DNA of 64,000 nt. Source: Streptomyces brasiliensis. GTDB lineage: Bacteria; Actinomycetota; Actinomycetes; Streptomycetales; Streptomycetaceae. Positions 52,123 through 61,040 of this stretch are shown here, piece after piece. The stretch's first letter is position 1. Every line of letters begins with the position of its first letter. The stretch covers positions 114,002 through 178,001 of the forward strand of contig NZ_BMQA01000014.1 in NCBI RefSeq assembly GCF_014647875.1, written 5' to 3'. The translations under genes were made by a program, and so were the position numbers. Below the pieces are notes generated by a model. The model did no database searches. It was not told the DNA's origin and worked only from the letters and a program-made list of their open reading frames with translations.

Positions 52123-52598
52123 GCGGCGCGCCCCGGGTCCGGTACCGGGCCGTAGTCTTCGCCGTGGTCCTGGGTCAGTGCGGCCAGCAGTTCGGGGTCG
52201 GAGTAGACCTCGGCGGTGTGCTGCCAAGCGATGAGCAACTGGGCGACGGACGCGCTGTTGCCGATCGAGTCGGCGGCACGCATGGTGTCCACCAGTTCGA
52301 CGGCGAAAGCGTGGAGATCGGCTTCGGGCAGGAAACGGACCCACGGGAACGCGTCCGGCAGTATGTCGAGAAGCAGTTCCATGCTGCCGGGCTCCCGGCG
52401 CGCCATCGCGGCCAGCATCCGGGTGGCCGCCGACACCACCCTCTGGTCCTGCTCCGCCCGCGCCGCGGTGGTGAGGACCAGATCCTCGCCGTCTCTGCGG
52501 TGCAGGAGCAGTCTCGGTGATTCCTGAAGCCGGGCAAGCGTCTGCTTGTTCTTGTTCACCAGTTCGGAGAAGTTCACGGCCGCGCTCTCAGTACCCAT
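52119..52598 (-). CDS. Phd-like antitoxin
   Basis: 159 aa. The N-terminus SAAVNFSELVNKNKQTLARL, then LLLHRRDGEDLVLTTAARAE, resembles Phd/YefM dimerisation and DNA-binding domains. A long C-terminal region (ILPDAFPWVRFLPEADLHAF, SVAQLLIAWQHTAEVYSDPE) would hold the toxin. It is longer than typical Phd (about 75 aa), as in related actinobacterial pairs. Probably autoregulatory. Confidence 0.72.
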   Translation of the reverse strand: MGTESAAVNFSELVNKNKQTLARLQESPRLLLHRRDGEDLVLTTAARAEQDQRVVSAATRMLAAMARREPGSMELLLDILPDAFPWVRFLPEADLHAFAVELVDTMRAADSIGNSASVAQLLIAWQHTAEVYSDPELLAALTQDHGEDYGPVPDPGRAA

Positions 52599-52829
52599 AA
52601 CTTTGAAACTACTTCGAAACTTTCCTGGATGCCATCACCCAGAAGAGGGGTGCAGAGCAGCGGACCGATCGCGCACACCTCGCGAGTGGCCGATCGACGG
52701 GCGTCCGATCCCGTTCCCCTTGCTGCGGGGGAACGATCTTCGATGCCGCGGGGAACGATCTCCAGGCACTCTTGTCGTCGCACGTCACACCCACTCGTGA
52801 ACACCCCTCGAAGGCCGCCTCGGTTCCCT

Positions 52830-53240
52830 CGCCGATCTCGGAGGTCACCGAGGAGGACTACGACCAGGTCATGGCCGTCAACGCGAATGCCGCATTCCTC
52901 GCCCTCCAGGACGCGGTCCGGCACATGCGCGATGCGCCACCGTCCACGTGGGCAGCGAGGGTGCGTCGAGTGGTTCACGGCCGTGGCGGCGCACGAGCTC
53001 GGGGCACGCGGCATCACCGCCGACACGGTCTCGCCCGGTTTCACCGACACCGGCCTGCTGCGGGCCGTGAACAGCGAGGACACGCTGCGGAAGGCGGCTC
53101 AGTCGTCGCCGTTCGGCAGACTGGACGACCCGGCCGACGTCGCCGACGTGATCGCCTTCCTCACCGGTCCGGATTCGCGGTGGGTCAGCGACCGGAACAT
53201 TCACGTCAACGGCGGAGTGACCCGGCTCGCAGGGCCGTAG
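52830..53240 (+). pseudogene. SDR oxidoreductase remnant
   Basis: ISEVTEEDYDQVMAVNANAA, FLALQDAVRHMRD is followed, after a frame change and a deletion near 52945, by VAAHELGARGITADTVSPGF, TDTGLLRAVNSEDTLRKAAQ, DVADVIAFLTGPDSRWVSDR and NIHVNGGVTRL. The N-terminal cofactor motif and the segment with catalytic Ser and Tyr-x-x-x-Lys are both lost, so it is inactive. Confidence 0.78.
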
Positions 53241-53268
53241 TGCCGCCGTCCCCGACCCGCCGCGGTCG

Positions 53269-53943
53269 TCAGCCCAGGCTCAGCAGTCCGGTGGCGACGA
53301 CGTGCAGGGTGCGGCCGAGCCGTTCGGCGAAGTCGACCCTCGTGTCGGCGAGTTCGGGGTCTCGCTGAGCCTCGGCGACGGCCGCCGAGGGATGGGCGAA
53401 GGGCCAGAGCCCTGCCGTGCACACGACGGTCAGGGAGACCAGCTCACGGGCGGCCGACGGGGTCAGCTCGGGGATGTACCGCCGCAGCAGATCCGCCAGC
53501 TCGCTCAGCAGCCGGACGTGGGCGAGCTTGAAGTCGCGCGCCGACTCGCTGGAGATGTTCCGTTCCAGTTCGGATCCGAGCGAGCTGAGCAGTTCGCACA
53601 GCGAGGACCGGCCGGCCAGGGACCCCGCCAGTGCGGCCGTCAGGGCCTCGAGCGAGGCCGCACCGGCCGCCCGGGCGGGCGCCAGGTCAGCGGGCAGTTC
53701 CTCGATCCACTGCTCCAACGACCGGTTGAGCAGGGCGAAGAACACCGCTTCCCGGGTCTCGAAGTAGCGCACGACGTTGGTCTTGGACAGCCCGACCCGT
53801 CGGCTCAGCTCCCGCAGGCTGATCTCGCTGACCGGCATCTCCGTCAGGAGCTGGGCCGCGGCCTCGAGGATGACCCGCTTGCGGATCTCGCGCTGCTCGG
53901 CGCTGCGCGCGCGCTGAAAGTCCGTCGGCCGGTCGTCTGTCAT
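53269..53943 (-). CDS. TetR-family transcription regulator
   Basis: 224 aa, GGGAAG upstream of the ATG. HTH: KRVILEAAAQLLTEMPVSEI, SLRELSRRVGLSKTNVVRYF, ETREAVFFALLNRSLEQW. The C-terminal ligand-binding domain is of ordinary size. It lies 111 bases after the SDR gene on the same strand and may regulate the AKR-SDR genes. Confidence 0.88.
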   Translation of the reverse strand: MTDDRPTDFQRARSAEQREIRKRVILEAAAQLLTEMPVSEISLRELSRRVGLSKTNVVRYFETREAVFFALLNRSLEQWIEELPADLAPARAAGAASLEALTAALAGSLAGRSSLCELLSSLGSELERNISSESARDFKLAHVRLLSELADLLRRYIPELTPSAARELVSLTVVCTAGLWPFAHPSAAVAEAQRDPELADTRVDFAERLGRTLHVVATGLLSLG

Positions 53944-54054
53944 CGTCGCTTCCCCGAGAGTTCACTCACGGCCGGCATCCGGCGCCGCCCGCGGTAACCC
54001 TATGTCCCGTCGGCGCCGACGCAGCCGGGGCCTGGGCGTTGCGTGTGCCGGCTG

Positions 54055-54873
54055 TCACGCGGATTCGCTGACGTCGCGCCAGGCGGCGTCCTGGGCGGCG
54101 ATTCGGTCGGCCATGGCCTGGGCGACGGCGACGGCGTCCTTGCCGAGCAGCAGCCGCAGCGGCGGCTCGTCGGTCTCGGTGATGTCGAGCAGGATCTGCG
54201 AGATGCGGCCCGGGTCGCCGGGCTGATTGCCGTCGGCGCCGCGGATGGCGGCGATGGCTCCGCCGACGACGGCCTGGTAGGGGGCGCTGACCAGCGGGGT
54301 GTCCATGGAGGAACCGGCCCAGTTGGTGCGCATTCCGCCGGGCTCGGCGACGGTGACCTTGATGCCGAGGGGGGCGACCTCCTGGGCCAGGACCTCGGAG
54401 AAGCCGCCGACCGCCCACTTGGCGGCCTGGTAGGCGGACAGGCCCGGCACGCCCACGCGTCCGCCGACGGAGGAGATCTGGATGATGTGCCCGGAGCCCT
54501 GCTCGCGCAGGACGGGCAGGGCGGCCCGGGTGACGTTGACGACGCCGAAGAGGTTGGCCTCGATCTGGTCGCGGAAGGCCTGCTCGGACATGTCCTCGAT
54601 GGCGGCCATGTCGGCGTAGCCGGCGTTGTTGACGACCACGTCCAGACGGCCGAAGGCCTCCACCGCCGTCCGCACCGCGTTGTCGGCGGCGGCCGCGTCG
54701 GTCACGTCCAGGGGGACCAGCCGCACCCGGTCGCCGTAGGTGTCGGCGAGATCGTTGAGGGACTCCGTGTGCCGGGCGGTGGCGACCAGGGTGTGGCCGG
54801 CCGCCAGGACCGACTCAGCGAGCGTGCGGCCCAGACCGCGGGAACTGCCGGTGATCAGCCAGGTCTTGCTCAT
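54055..54873 (-). CDS. SDR-family oxidoreductase
   Basis: 272 aa. Cofactor motif ITGSSRGLGRTL (TGxxxGxG), structural VVVNNAGYADMA (NNAG), catalytic Ser in ISSVGGRVG and Tyr-Lys in SAYQAAKWAV. It reduces a carbonyl or oxidises an alcohol with NAD(P)H; substrate unknown. GAGG precedes the ATG by 7 bases. 73 bases after the aldo/keto reductase, probably in one transcript. Confidence 0.9.
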   Translation of the reverse strand: MSKTWLITGSSRGLGRTLAESVLAAGHTLVATARHTESLNDLADTYGDRVRLVPLDVTDAAAADNAVRTAVEAFGRLDVVVNNAGYADMAAIEDMSEQAFRDQIEANLFGVVNVTRAALPVLREQGSGHIIQISSVGGRVGVPGLSAYQAAKWAVGGFSEVLAQEVAPLGIKVTVAEPGGMRTNWAGSSMDTPLVSAPYQAVVGGAIAAIRGADGNQPGDPGRISQILLDITETDEPPLRLLLGKDAVAVAQAMADRIAAQDAAWRDVSESA

Positions 54874-54946
54874 GACGATGCCTCGATTTCTTTTCGTGTG
54901 GCGGTGGTTTGCGGCCATGGCCTCCGGGGCGGGATGCCATGGGCAC

Positions 54947-55993
54947 TTACGCACGGGTGTCGCGCGCAACGGTGTGGAGCGCGCCGTACCGGCCGCCCCT
55001 GACCCGCGCGGGGTCGAAGAGGGCGCCGAGGCGGGCGACGTCGTCGGCGCTGAGCCGAACGGAGGTCGCCTCGAGGTTCTGGACGACGCGGGCGAGGCGC
55101 CGGGCACCGGGGATCGGGACCACGTCGTGCGGCTGCGCAAGCAGCCAGGCGAGGGCGATCTGGCCGGGAGCGTCGCCCGTGCTCGCGGCGAACTCCTCCA
55201 GCGCGTCAACCAGTCGGAGGTTGTGCTCGAAGTTGTCGCCCTGGAACTTGGGCAGGGTGGACCGGAAATCCTCGGTGCCGAACTCGGCGCTGCGGCGGAG
55301 GGTGCCGGTGAGCATGCCGCGGCCCAGCGGGCTGTAGGGCACCAGGGTGACGCCCAGGCGGCGGCACTCCGGCAGCACCTCGGCCTCGATGCCGCGCTCC
55401 CACAGCGAGTACTCGCTCTGGAGGGCGGCGACGGGGTGGACCGCGTGGGCCCGCCGCAGGATCTCCGGGGTGACCTCGCTCAGGCCGATCGCCCGGACCT
55501 TGCCCTCGGCGACCAGGCCGGCCATGGCGCCCACGGTGTCCTCGACCGGCACGGCCGGGTCCAGCCGGTGGTAGTAGTACAGGTCGATCCGGTCGGTGCC
55601 CAGCCGCTTCAGGCTGGCCTCGCAGGCGGCCCTGACGTACTCGGGGCGGCCGTCGAAGAAGCTGCCGCCCTCGGCGGAGGGGCGCGCAGAGAACTTGGTC
55701 GCCACGACCGCCCGGTCCCGGCGTCCGCGCAGGGCACGGCCCAGCAGTTCCTCGTTGTGCCCGAAGCCGGCCACCGGACTTCCCGGCACGGCGCTGCCCG
55801 CCCCGTAGTAGTCCGAGGTGTCGAACAGTTCGACGCCCAGGTCGATCGCTTCCTGGATGGTGGTGACCGAGGCCTCCGGGTCCGCCGCGCCGTAGAACTG
55901 CGACATCCCCATGAGCCCGAGGCCGACGGGCCGCACCGAGATGCCCGAGCCGCCCAACGGTGTGCGCGCGAATCGTGCGGTGTCCTCGTTCAT
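54947..55993 (-). CDS. aldo/keto reductase
   Basis: 348 aa from ATG 55993 (ATG 56017 also possible). The catalytic tetrad is recognisable: Asp in VELFDTSDYYG, Tyr in DYYGAGS, Lys in VVATKFSARP, His in LYYYHRLDPAVPVED. The C-terminal NADPH site includes IPGARRLARVVQNLEAT. Paired with an SDR, it suggests a detoxification or secondary-metabolite reduction unit. Confidence 0.9.
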   Translation of the reverse strand: MNEDTARFARTPLGGSGISVRPVGLGLMGMSQFYGAADPEASVTTIQEAIDLGVELFDTSDYYGAGSAVPGSPVAGFGHNEELLGRALRGRRDRAVVATKFSARPSAEGGSFFDGRPEYVRAACEASLKRLGTDRIDLYYYHRLDPAVPVEDTVGAMAGLVAEGKVRAIGLSEVTPEILRRAHAVHPVAALQSEYSLWERGIEAEVLPECRRLGVTLVPYSPLGRGMLTGTLRRSAEFGTEDFRSTLPKFQGDNFEHNLRLVDALEEFAASTGDAPGQIALAWLLAQPHDVVPIPGARRLARVVQNLEATSVRLSADDVARLGALFDPARVRGGRYGALHTVARDTRA

Positions 55994-56040
55994 CGCCTGG
56001 ACCAACCCTGCCCTCATTCAACTCGACCAGCGACCTCCAT

Positions 56041-56092
56041 AAGAGGCCACTGGAACCTTACATGCTCCACAATAAAGGTCCACTGGCCTCTT
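56041..56092. promoter_or_regulatory. inverted repeat upstream of AKR gene
   Basis: AAGAGGCCACTGGA (56041-56054) and TCCACTGGCCTCTT (56079-56092) form an inverted repeat with one asymmetric position, 24 bases between the arms, just upstream of the AKR start. Likely operator for the TetR protein. Confidence 0.55.
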
Positions 56093-56149
56093 GTCGAATC
56101 CGACTGGGTGGCGTGTCTGGCGTCACATCACACCCGGACTCCGATCTTC

Positions 56150-56161
56150 TGACACGTGTCA
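56150..56161. promoter_or_regulatory. palindrome upstream of PHP gene
   Basis: TGACACGTGTCA is a perfect 12-base palindrome between the AKR and PHP genes, usable from either strand as an operator. Confidence 0.45.
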
Positions 56162-56343
56162 ATCACAGCGACATACGTGCCAGAGAGGCACACAGCGGTC
56201 GATACGGCAGCCGTCCGTCGCCCCGGCTTCAACCAGCCGTGGCGAAGGGTTCCCCGTGGAGTGCGTGTCGTTTCACCCAGGGCGACGACTGTTCCGGGGT
56301 CGCACGACACAGCACGTACTCAGAGCACTCAGGAGGAATCGCC

Positions 56344-57963
56344 ATGTGCCAGTCCGGAACCTGTGAACACGGTGCAAGACCGGCTGCTGAGAGCAACGCG
56401 GGCGTGGACCGCCGAGCCCTGCTGATGGCGGGCGGGGTGCTCGGCGCGGCCGGCGTGCTGACCCTGGCGCCCGTCGGCTTCGCGGCGGCCGACGAGGCGG
56501 GGGCCACCGCGCCCGGCACGCCCGCCGACGGCACCGAGGTGACGCGCACCGTCACCGGCCACCTGGACACGGGCGCCGCCGACTTCGTCCACCTGCCGGT
56601 CGAAGTCCCCCGGGGCGTCAACCAGATCGCCGTCTCCTACACGTACGACAAGCCGTCGGTGCCCAGTGGCACGCCCGGCAACTCCTGCGACATCGGTATC
56701 TTCGACGAGCGCGGCACCGCGCTGGGCGGCCGGGGCTTCCGTGGCTGGTCCGGCGGCGCGCGCACCTCGTTCGTCGTCAACAGCGAAGACACGACGCCGG
56801 GTTACCTCCCCGGCCCGGTCAACCCCGGCACCTGGCACATCATCCTCGGCCCCTACCAGGTGGCACCGCAGGGCATGGACTACTCGGTCACCGTCACCCT
56901 GCGCTACGGCCCGGCCGGCGCCCCCTTCGAGCCGGACTACCCGAGCGAGCGTGCCAAGGGGCGCGGCCGGGCCTGGTACCGCGGCGACTGCCATCTGCAC
57001 ACCGTGCACTCCGACGGCAAGCGCCTGCCCTCCGAGGTCGCGGCCGGCGCCCGCGAGGCGGGCCTGGACTTCATCGTCTCCACCGACCACAACACCTCCT
57101 CGGCGCACGCGGTGTGGGGCGCGTACGACGGCCCCGACCTGCTGATCATCAACGGCGAGGAGATCACCACCCGCAACGGCCACTGGCTGGCGCTGGGCCT
57201 GGACTCCGGTTCGTGGATCGACTGGCGCTACCGCTCGCGGGACGACGCCTTCCCGCGCTTCGCCCGCCAGGTCCGCCGCCAGGGCGGCCTGGTCGTCCCG
57301 GCACACCCCTACTGCCCGTACATCGCCTCCCAGTGGAAGTTCGGCTACGAGGACGCGGACGCCGTCGAGGTGTGGAACGGCCCGTGGACCTACGACGACG
57401 AGTCCGCCGTCGACACCTGGGACGCGATGCTCGGCACCGCGATGCGCTCCGGCAGGGACTGGCTGCCGGCCATGGCCAACAGCGACGCGCACAGCGTGCC
57501 GCAGGTCATCGGGCTGCCGCAGACGGTCGTGTACGCCGACGACCTGTCCCGGCCCGCGATCATCCAGGGCATCCGTGAGGGCCGTACCTACGTCGCCGAG
57601 TCCTCCGCCGTCACCGTCGCCTTCACCGCGACCGGCGGCGGGCGTCAGGCCGGTATCGCCGAGACGCTCCAGGTGGCCGCGGACACGCCCGTCGACGTGC
57701 GCCTGGAGGTCTCCGGGGTGCCCGGCGGCACGGTGCGGTTCATCACCGACGAGGGCCAGATGCACCAGGAATCGCTGAACACCTCCGGCACGGGCACGGT
57801 CGTGTGGCGCACCACCGCCTCGCTGGCCGCGTATGTACGCGCCGAGGTCCGTCACCCGAAGGCGGACGGCACCCCCGGCAAGGGCAACACCATGGGCCCG
57901 GACCTCCAGTGGGGCCCGATGGCGGCGCTGACCAACCCGATCGTCCTGCGCGTCAAGGACTGA
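56344..57963 (+). CDS. Tat-exported PHP-domain phosphoesterase
   Basis: 539 aa, AGGAGGA at ideal distance. Twin-arginine signal DRRALLMAGGVLGAAGVLTL. An N-terminal beta-sandwich of about 170 residues is followed by a PHP metal-binding barrel: GDCHLHTVHSDG (about 214), FIVSTDHNTSSAH, INGEEITTRNGHW, VVPAHPYCPYI, MANSDAHSVPQ. These supply the His/Asp metal ligands. PHP proteins hydrolyse phosphoesters with a trinuclear metal site; the exported form probably acts on extracellular phosphate esters. Confidence 0.87.
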   Translation: MCQSGTCEHGARPAAESNAGVDRRALLMAGGVLGAAGVLTLAPVGFAAADEAGATAPGTPADGTEVTRTVTGHLDTGAADFVHLPVEVPRGVNQIAVSYTYDKPSVPSGTPGNSCDIGIFDERGTALGGRGFRGWSGGARTSFVVNSEDTTPGYLPGPVNPGTWHIILGPYQVAPQGMDYSVTVTLRYGPAGAPFEPDYPSERAKGRGRAWYRGDCHLHTVHSDGKRLPSEVAAGAREAGLDFIVSTDHNTSSAHAVWGAYDGPDLLIINGEEITTRNGHWLALGLDSGSWIDWRYRSRDDAFPRFARQVRRQGGLVVPAHPYCPYIASQWKFGYEDADAVEVWNGPWTYDDESAVDTWDAMLGTAMRSGRDWLPAMANSDAHSVPQVIGLPQTVVYADDLSRPAIIQGIREGRTYVAESSAVTVAFTATGGGRQAGIAETLQVAADTPVDVRLEVSGVPGGTVRFITDEGQMHQESLNTSGTGTVVWRTTASLAAYVRAEVRHPKADGTPGKGNTMGPDLQWGPMAALTNPIVLRVKD

Positions 57964-58156
57964 TCGCACCGGTTCGCGGGCGCGCGGGTGCCATGGCCGG
58001 CCGGACCACCCGCGCGCCGGACCGTCCGGCTCGGCACACCTTTCACATGTGTCAAGGTCGGCGGCGTTCTACATACGTATATTCCGGCAGCTCCGTACGA
58101 TCACGGCCGCGCCCAACATCCCGCCCCAGCGGATTCGCCTGACCGGCGGACGACAA

Positions 58157-58202
58157 CAGCCCCGAGGGACCGACAGCCTGCGTTGCCGGTCCCTCGGGGC
58201 TG
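58157..58202. terminator. strong bidirectional terminator
   Basis: CAGCCCCGAGGGACCG (58157-58172) and CGGTCCCTCGGGGCTG (58187-58202): perfect 16-bp stem, 14-base loop, between the convergent PHP and SRPBCC genes. Confidence 0.85.
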
Positions 58203-58233
58203 TGTGCGTCGCCGCGGTTGACCCACGGGTGGG

Positions 58234-58659
58234 TCACTTGGCGTGGAGGGGACCGGCGAAGGAGTTGCGCAGGGACCCGGTGGCGAGCGGAAGCAGGGAG
58301 GCGAGCACCTTGCCCTTGACGGTGCCGGGCACCCGGGTCAGCTGGACGTCGACCCGGGTGCCGTCGCCCTCGGGGGTCATCTTGAAGGTCCAGCCGCCGC
58401 CGGCTCCGAAGAGCTTGGAGTCGAGGGTGCTGATGGTGACCTTGTCGCCGTCCGGCTCCCACTCGTAGCGCGTGCGCTCCCAGGCGGCGGCTGTGCCCTC
58501 GGTGACCTCGGCCCAGGTGTCTCCGCGATCGTGGACCTCGAAGTGTTCGGCGTCGATCGTGGGCCAGGCCTCGGCGCGGGAGGGACCGAAGTCGGTCAGA
58601 ACTCCCAGCACGTCCTTCGGGCTGAGCGTGGAGACGAGGTGGAACCGTACGACTGCCAT
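58234..58659 (-). CDS. SRPBCC-fold protein
   Basis: 141 aa. MAVVRFHLVSTLSPKDVLGV, GDTWAEVTEGTAAAWERTRY, FGAGGGWTFKMTPEGDGTRV, LASLLPLATGSLRNSFAGPL is typical of the START/polyketide-cyclase-like SRPBCC fold, which binds hydrophobic ligands. GAGGAAA precedes the ATG. It diverges from the CGNR regulator gene with 115 bases between, a likely target. Confidence 0.82.
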   Translation of the reverse strand: MAVVRFHLVSTLSPKDVLGVLTDFGPSRAEAWPTIDAEHFEVHDRGDTWAEVTEGTAAAWERTRYEWEPDGDKVTISTLDSKLFGAGGGWTFKMTPEGDGTRVDVQLTRVPGTVKGKVLASLLPLATGSLRNSFAGPLHAK

Positions 58660-58720
58660 GGGATTTCCTCACCAAGAAGTAACTGTTCTGGCCGGTGACG
58701 GAAGACTCCCATGGATTTCC

Positions 58721-58767
58721 GTCACCTGTCAAGGCGGTTACCCTGGGTCTCATGTCACCTGTCAGGA
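58721..58767. promoter_or_regulatory. direct repeats between SRPBCC and CGNR genes
   Basis: GTCACCTGTCAAGG (58721-58734) and GTCACCTGTCAGGA (58754-58767), 33 bases apart (three turns). The second overlaps the CGNR gene RBS. On the minus strand the first contains TTGACA, a -35 for the SRPBCC gene. Probable binding sites of the CGNR regulator. Confidence 0.6.
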
Positions 58768-58774
58768 GGGTCAT

Positions 58775-59314
58775 GTGAGACATGTGTTTCTCTGCGGAAC
58801 GCCCACCCTCGACTTCGTGGGCACCTTGCAGGAGCGGCGTGCGCCGGTTCCGATCGAGCGGATCGGCACCCCCGGGCTGCTCGACTCGTGGTTCGTGGAG
58901 GCCGGGCTGCTCGACGACAGACCCGGATCCGGCGAGCCTGATCTGCGGGCGGCCCGGGAACTCCGGGAGGCGATCTACCTCCTGGTCCAGGCCCGACTCG
59001 TGGGCCGCCCGTTCCCCGCCGCAGCGGTCACCGCGGTGAACCTGTGGGCGGAGGGAGCGCCGGTGGTGATGTGCCTGGGCCCCGGAGGCGCGAGCCGTCT
59101 CGGCACGGCCTCCCAGGCTCTGAGCGAACTCGCCCGCGAGGCCGTCGAGATCGTCACGGGCGAGGACGCGGTGCTGCTGCGCGAGTGCGGGCGCCCCGAC
59201 TGCACGCAGGTCTACCTCGACCGGTCACGAGGCCGTCGACGCGAATGGTGCGCGATGCGGACCTGCGGGAACCGCGTCAAGGCAGCCGCACTGCGGGCCC
59301 GCCGCCGAACGTGA
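58775..59314 (+). CDS. CGNR zinc-finger (ABATE) regulator
   Basis: 179 aa, GTG start 5 bases after AGGAGGG. An N-terminal ABATE domain (FLCGTPTLDFVGTLQERRAP, AARELREAIYLLVQARLVG) and the C-terminal CGNR zinc finger (ECGRPDCTQVYLDRSRGRRR, EWCAMRTCGNRVKAAALRAR) with four Cys. Such proteins are stress-linked DNA-binding regulators in actinobacteria. It likely controls itself and the divergent SRPBCC gene through the direct repeats. Confidence 0.87.
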   Translation: MRHVFLCGTPTLDFVGTLQERRAPVPIERIGTPGLLDSWFVEAGLLDDRPGSGEPDLRAARELREAIYLLVQARLVGRPFPAAAVTAVNLWAEGAPVVMCLGPGGASRLGTASQALSELAREAVEIVTGEDAVLLRECGRPDCTQVYLDRSRGRRREWCAMRTCGNRVKAAALRARRRT

Positions 59315-59560
59315 GCACCCGGTGTCCGAGAGCCCTCGCCATGCGCCCGCTCCTGCACACGGACCCGGGCCACCGTGTCGGCGTAGCAACGCGCGGTGGT
59401 GACCACCTCGTCGAGCTGAAGGTGCAGGATCAGTCGCATGACTGTCAGTCAGGCCGCCAGAAGAGCCGCAAATATATGGTTTGTCATAAAGTATGAGGGA
59501 CTCAAGGGACCGCGATTCAGTTGTATGACCGAATGCCGTGGGACACCGTACGCGGAGATC

Positions 59561-60136
59561 TCAGTCCAGCGCCCGCACCGCCCCGGCGACGGCGGATTCC
59601 AGGAACGCCTGGTCGGCGCGCGTCTGCCCCACGACACGCACGCCCTGGATGAACGTGGTCAGGAAGCGGGCCAGTTCCACCGGACTGCGCTCGGCGTTCA
59701 GCTCACCCCGCGCCCGGGCGCGCTCCAGCACCCCGGTCAGCACGGACTCCACGGCGGCCATGGTCGTACGCGCCTGCTGCACCGTGGCCTCGTGGCCCGC
59801 GCGTTCGGTGGTCGCGTTCACCAGCAGACAGCCGCGCTCCGGGTCCGCCACACCGGCCGCGACCATCGCGAGCAGCATCTCTTGCAAGGCCGTACGGATG
59901 TCGGCACCGGCCCGCAGGTCCCGTTCGAGTACCGCCACCAGAGCGTCGCAGTAGCGTTTCAGGGCCTGGGCGTAGAGGCCGTCCTTCGAACCGAACGCCG
60001 CGTACAGGCTGCCGCTGCCGATACCCAGCACCGCCGTGAGCCGCGGCATCGTCGTGGCGTGGTAACCCTGCTTCCAGAACACGCGCATGGCTCGCTCCAC
60101 TGCCACGTCGGTGTCGAATTCACGAGGGCGTGCCAC
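59561..60136 (-). CDS. TetR-family transcription regulator
   Basis: 191 aa, GTG start after GAAAGGA. HTH: FDTDVAVERAMRVFWKQGYH, ATTMPRLTAVLGIGSGSLYA, AFGSKDGLYAQALKRY. The ligand domain resembles AcrR/TetR_C_16-type regulators of oxidoreductases or pumps. It is divergent from the small-gene trio at 60439. Confidence 0.88.
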   Translation of the reverse strand: MARPREFDTDVAVERAMRVFWKQGYHATTMPRLTAVLGIGSGSLYAAFGSKDGLYAQALKRYCDALVAVLERDLRAGADIRTALQEMLLAMVAAGVADPERGCLLVNATTERAGHEATVQQARTTMAAVESVLTGVLERARARGELNAERSPVELARFLTTFIQGVRVVGQTRADQAFLESAVAGAVRALD

Positions 60137-60438
60137 ACCGGGATCCTTTCGTCGCAAAACCCCGAACACTGCGGGACGGCGGTCACCGTGCGGCGTCGAC
60201 GGAGGTGCCGTGGGTGGGAAACGGTGCACTCTCCGCATTCTGGGCAACCGGCCGCGCCGCGGGCATGAGTTCGTCGACTGCGCGCACGAGTACACACCCT
60301 TTCACACCGTAAGACCCAGGTGCTCTTCGTCTCGCCCACGGCCGACCGGGTTCCGTTTCGATACGAACGAAAACATGCTCGACCCGGCGCTGTGGGGTTA
60401 GCCTCGACGACATTGACGGCAACGGCCCGAGGACCGAC
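60137..60438. other. divergent promoter region
   Basis: About 300 bases between the divergent TetR and 60439 genes; no gene and no clear operator seen. Confidence 0.35.
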
Positions 60439-60873
60439 ATGCAGGTGCACCTGAACCCCCTACTGGAGCCCGGAAACGCGCCCCGGCACGCCGCTGCCAT
60501 CGTCGCGACGGCGGCCGACATCAGCGGCACCGAACTGGACTACAGCCCCGAGAGCATCGGCCTGGTCGAGGACATCATCGACGGCTTCCGGGACGAGGGT
60601 GTCACCGGTGAGGAGATGGCGGAAGCCCTCGTCGCCTTCGGCTGCTACGTCGGCGAGATCCTGACCCGGCACGTCGGCGGGGCCTGGCGGCCCGCCCAGG
60701 CCGCGCACCCCACCACCGCATCCCTCGTCGTGGAGCTACCCGACGCCCGGGAGTGCCACCCGATCGACTGGGTCTTCCGCCGTCTGACGTCCGGAACCGA
60801 TATCAGCATCCGCGCCCTCTACGCGACGGCCGCCGCGCAGAACAGCGCCACGGACGAGGGAACACACGGATGA
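60439..60873 (+). CDS. conserved hypothetical protein
   Basis: 144 aa, GAGGA 6 bases before the ATG. LDYSPESIGLVEDIIDGFRD, EGVTGEEMAEALVAFGCYVG, EILTRHVGGAWRPA resembles small Streptomyces proteins of unknown function. First of three genes that overlap by 4 bases. Confidence 0.72.
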   Translation: MQVHLNPLLEPGNAPRHAAAIVATAADISGTELDYSPESIGLVEDIIDGFRDEGVTGEEMAEALVAFGCYVGEILTRHVGGAWRPAQAAHPTTASLVVELPDARECHPIDWVFRRLTSGTDISIRALYATAAAQNSATDEGTHG

Positions 60874-61040
60874 GCGCGCTCGCGGACGACTGGCACACAT
60901 ACGCGATGTATGTGAACACGTATGCCGACAGACGGCAGTGCGAGCGTCCGGCGCACCGGGGGGGTTCGAGGCTGCGAGCGTACGACCGCCGACTGACGCA
61001 CCGGCGGTCCGCTGCGGAAGTGCGGGAGGGCGCCAAGTGA
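60870..61040 (+). CDS. small hypothetical, coupled
   Basis: 56 aa: MSALADDWHTYAMYVNTYAD, then a basic tail (RAYDRRLTHRRSAAEVREGA). Start in an ATGA overlap with the 144-aa gene; GAGGGA lies 9-10 bases upstream. No family recognised. Confidence 0.5.
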   Translation: MSALADDWHTYAMYVNTYADRRQCERPAHRGGSRLRAYDRRLTHRRSAAEVREGAK

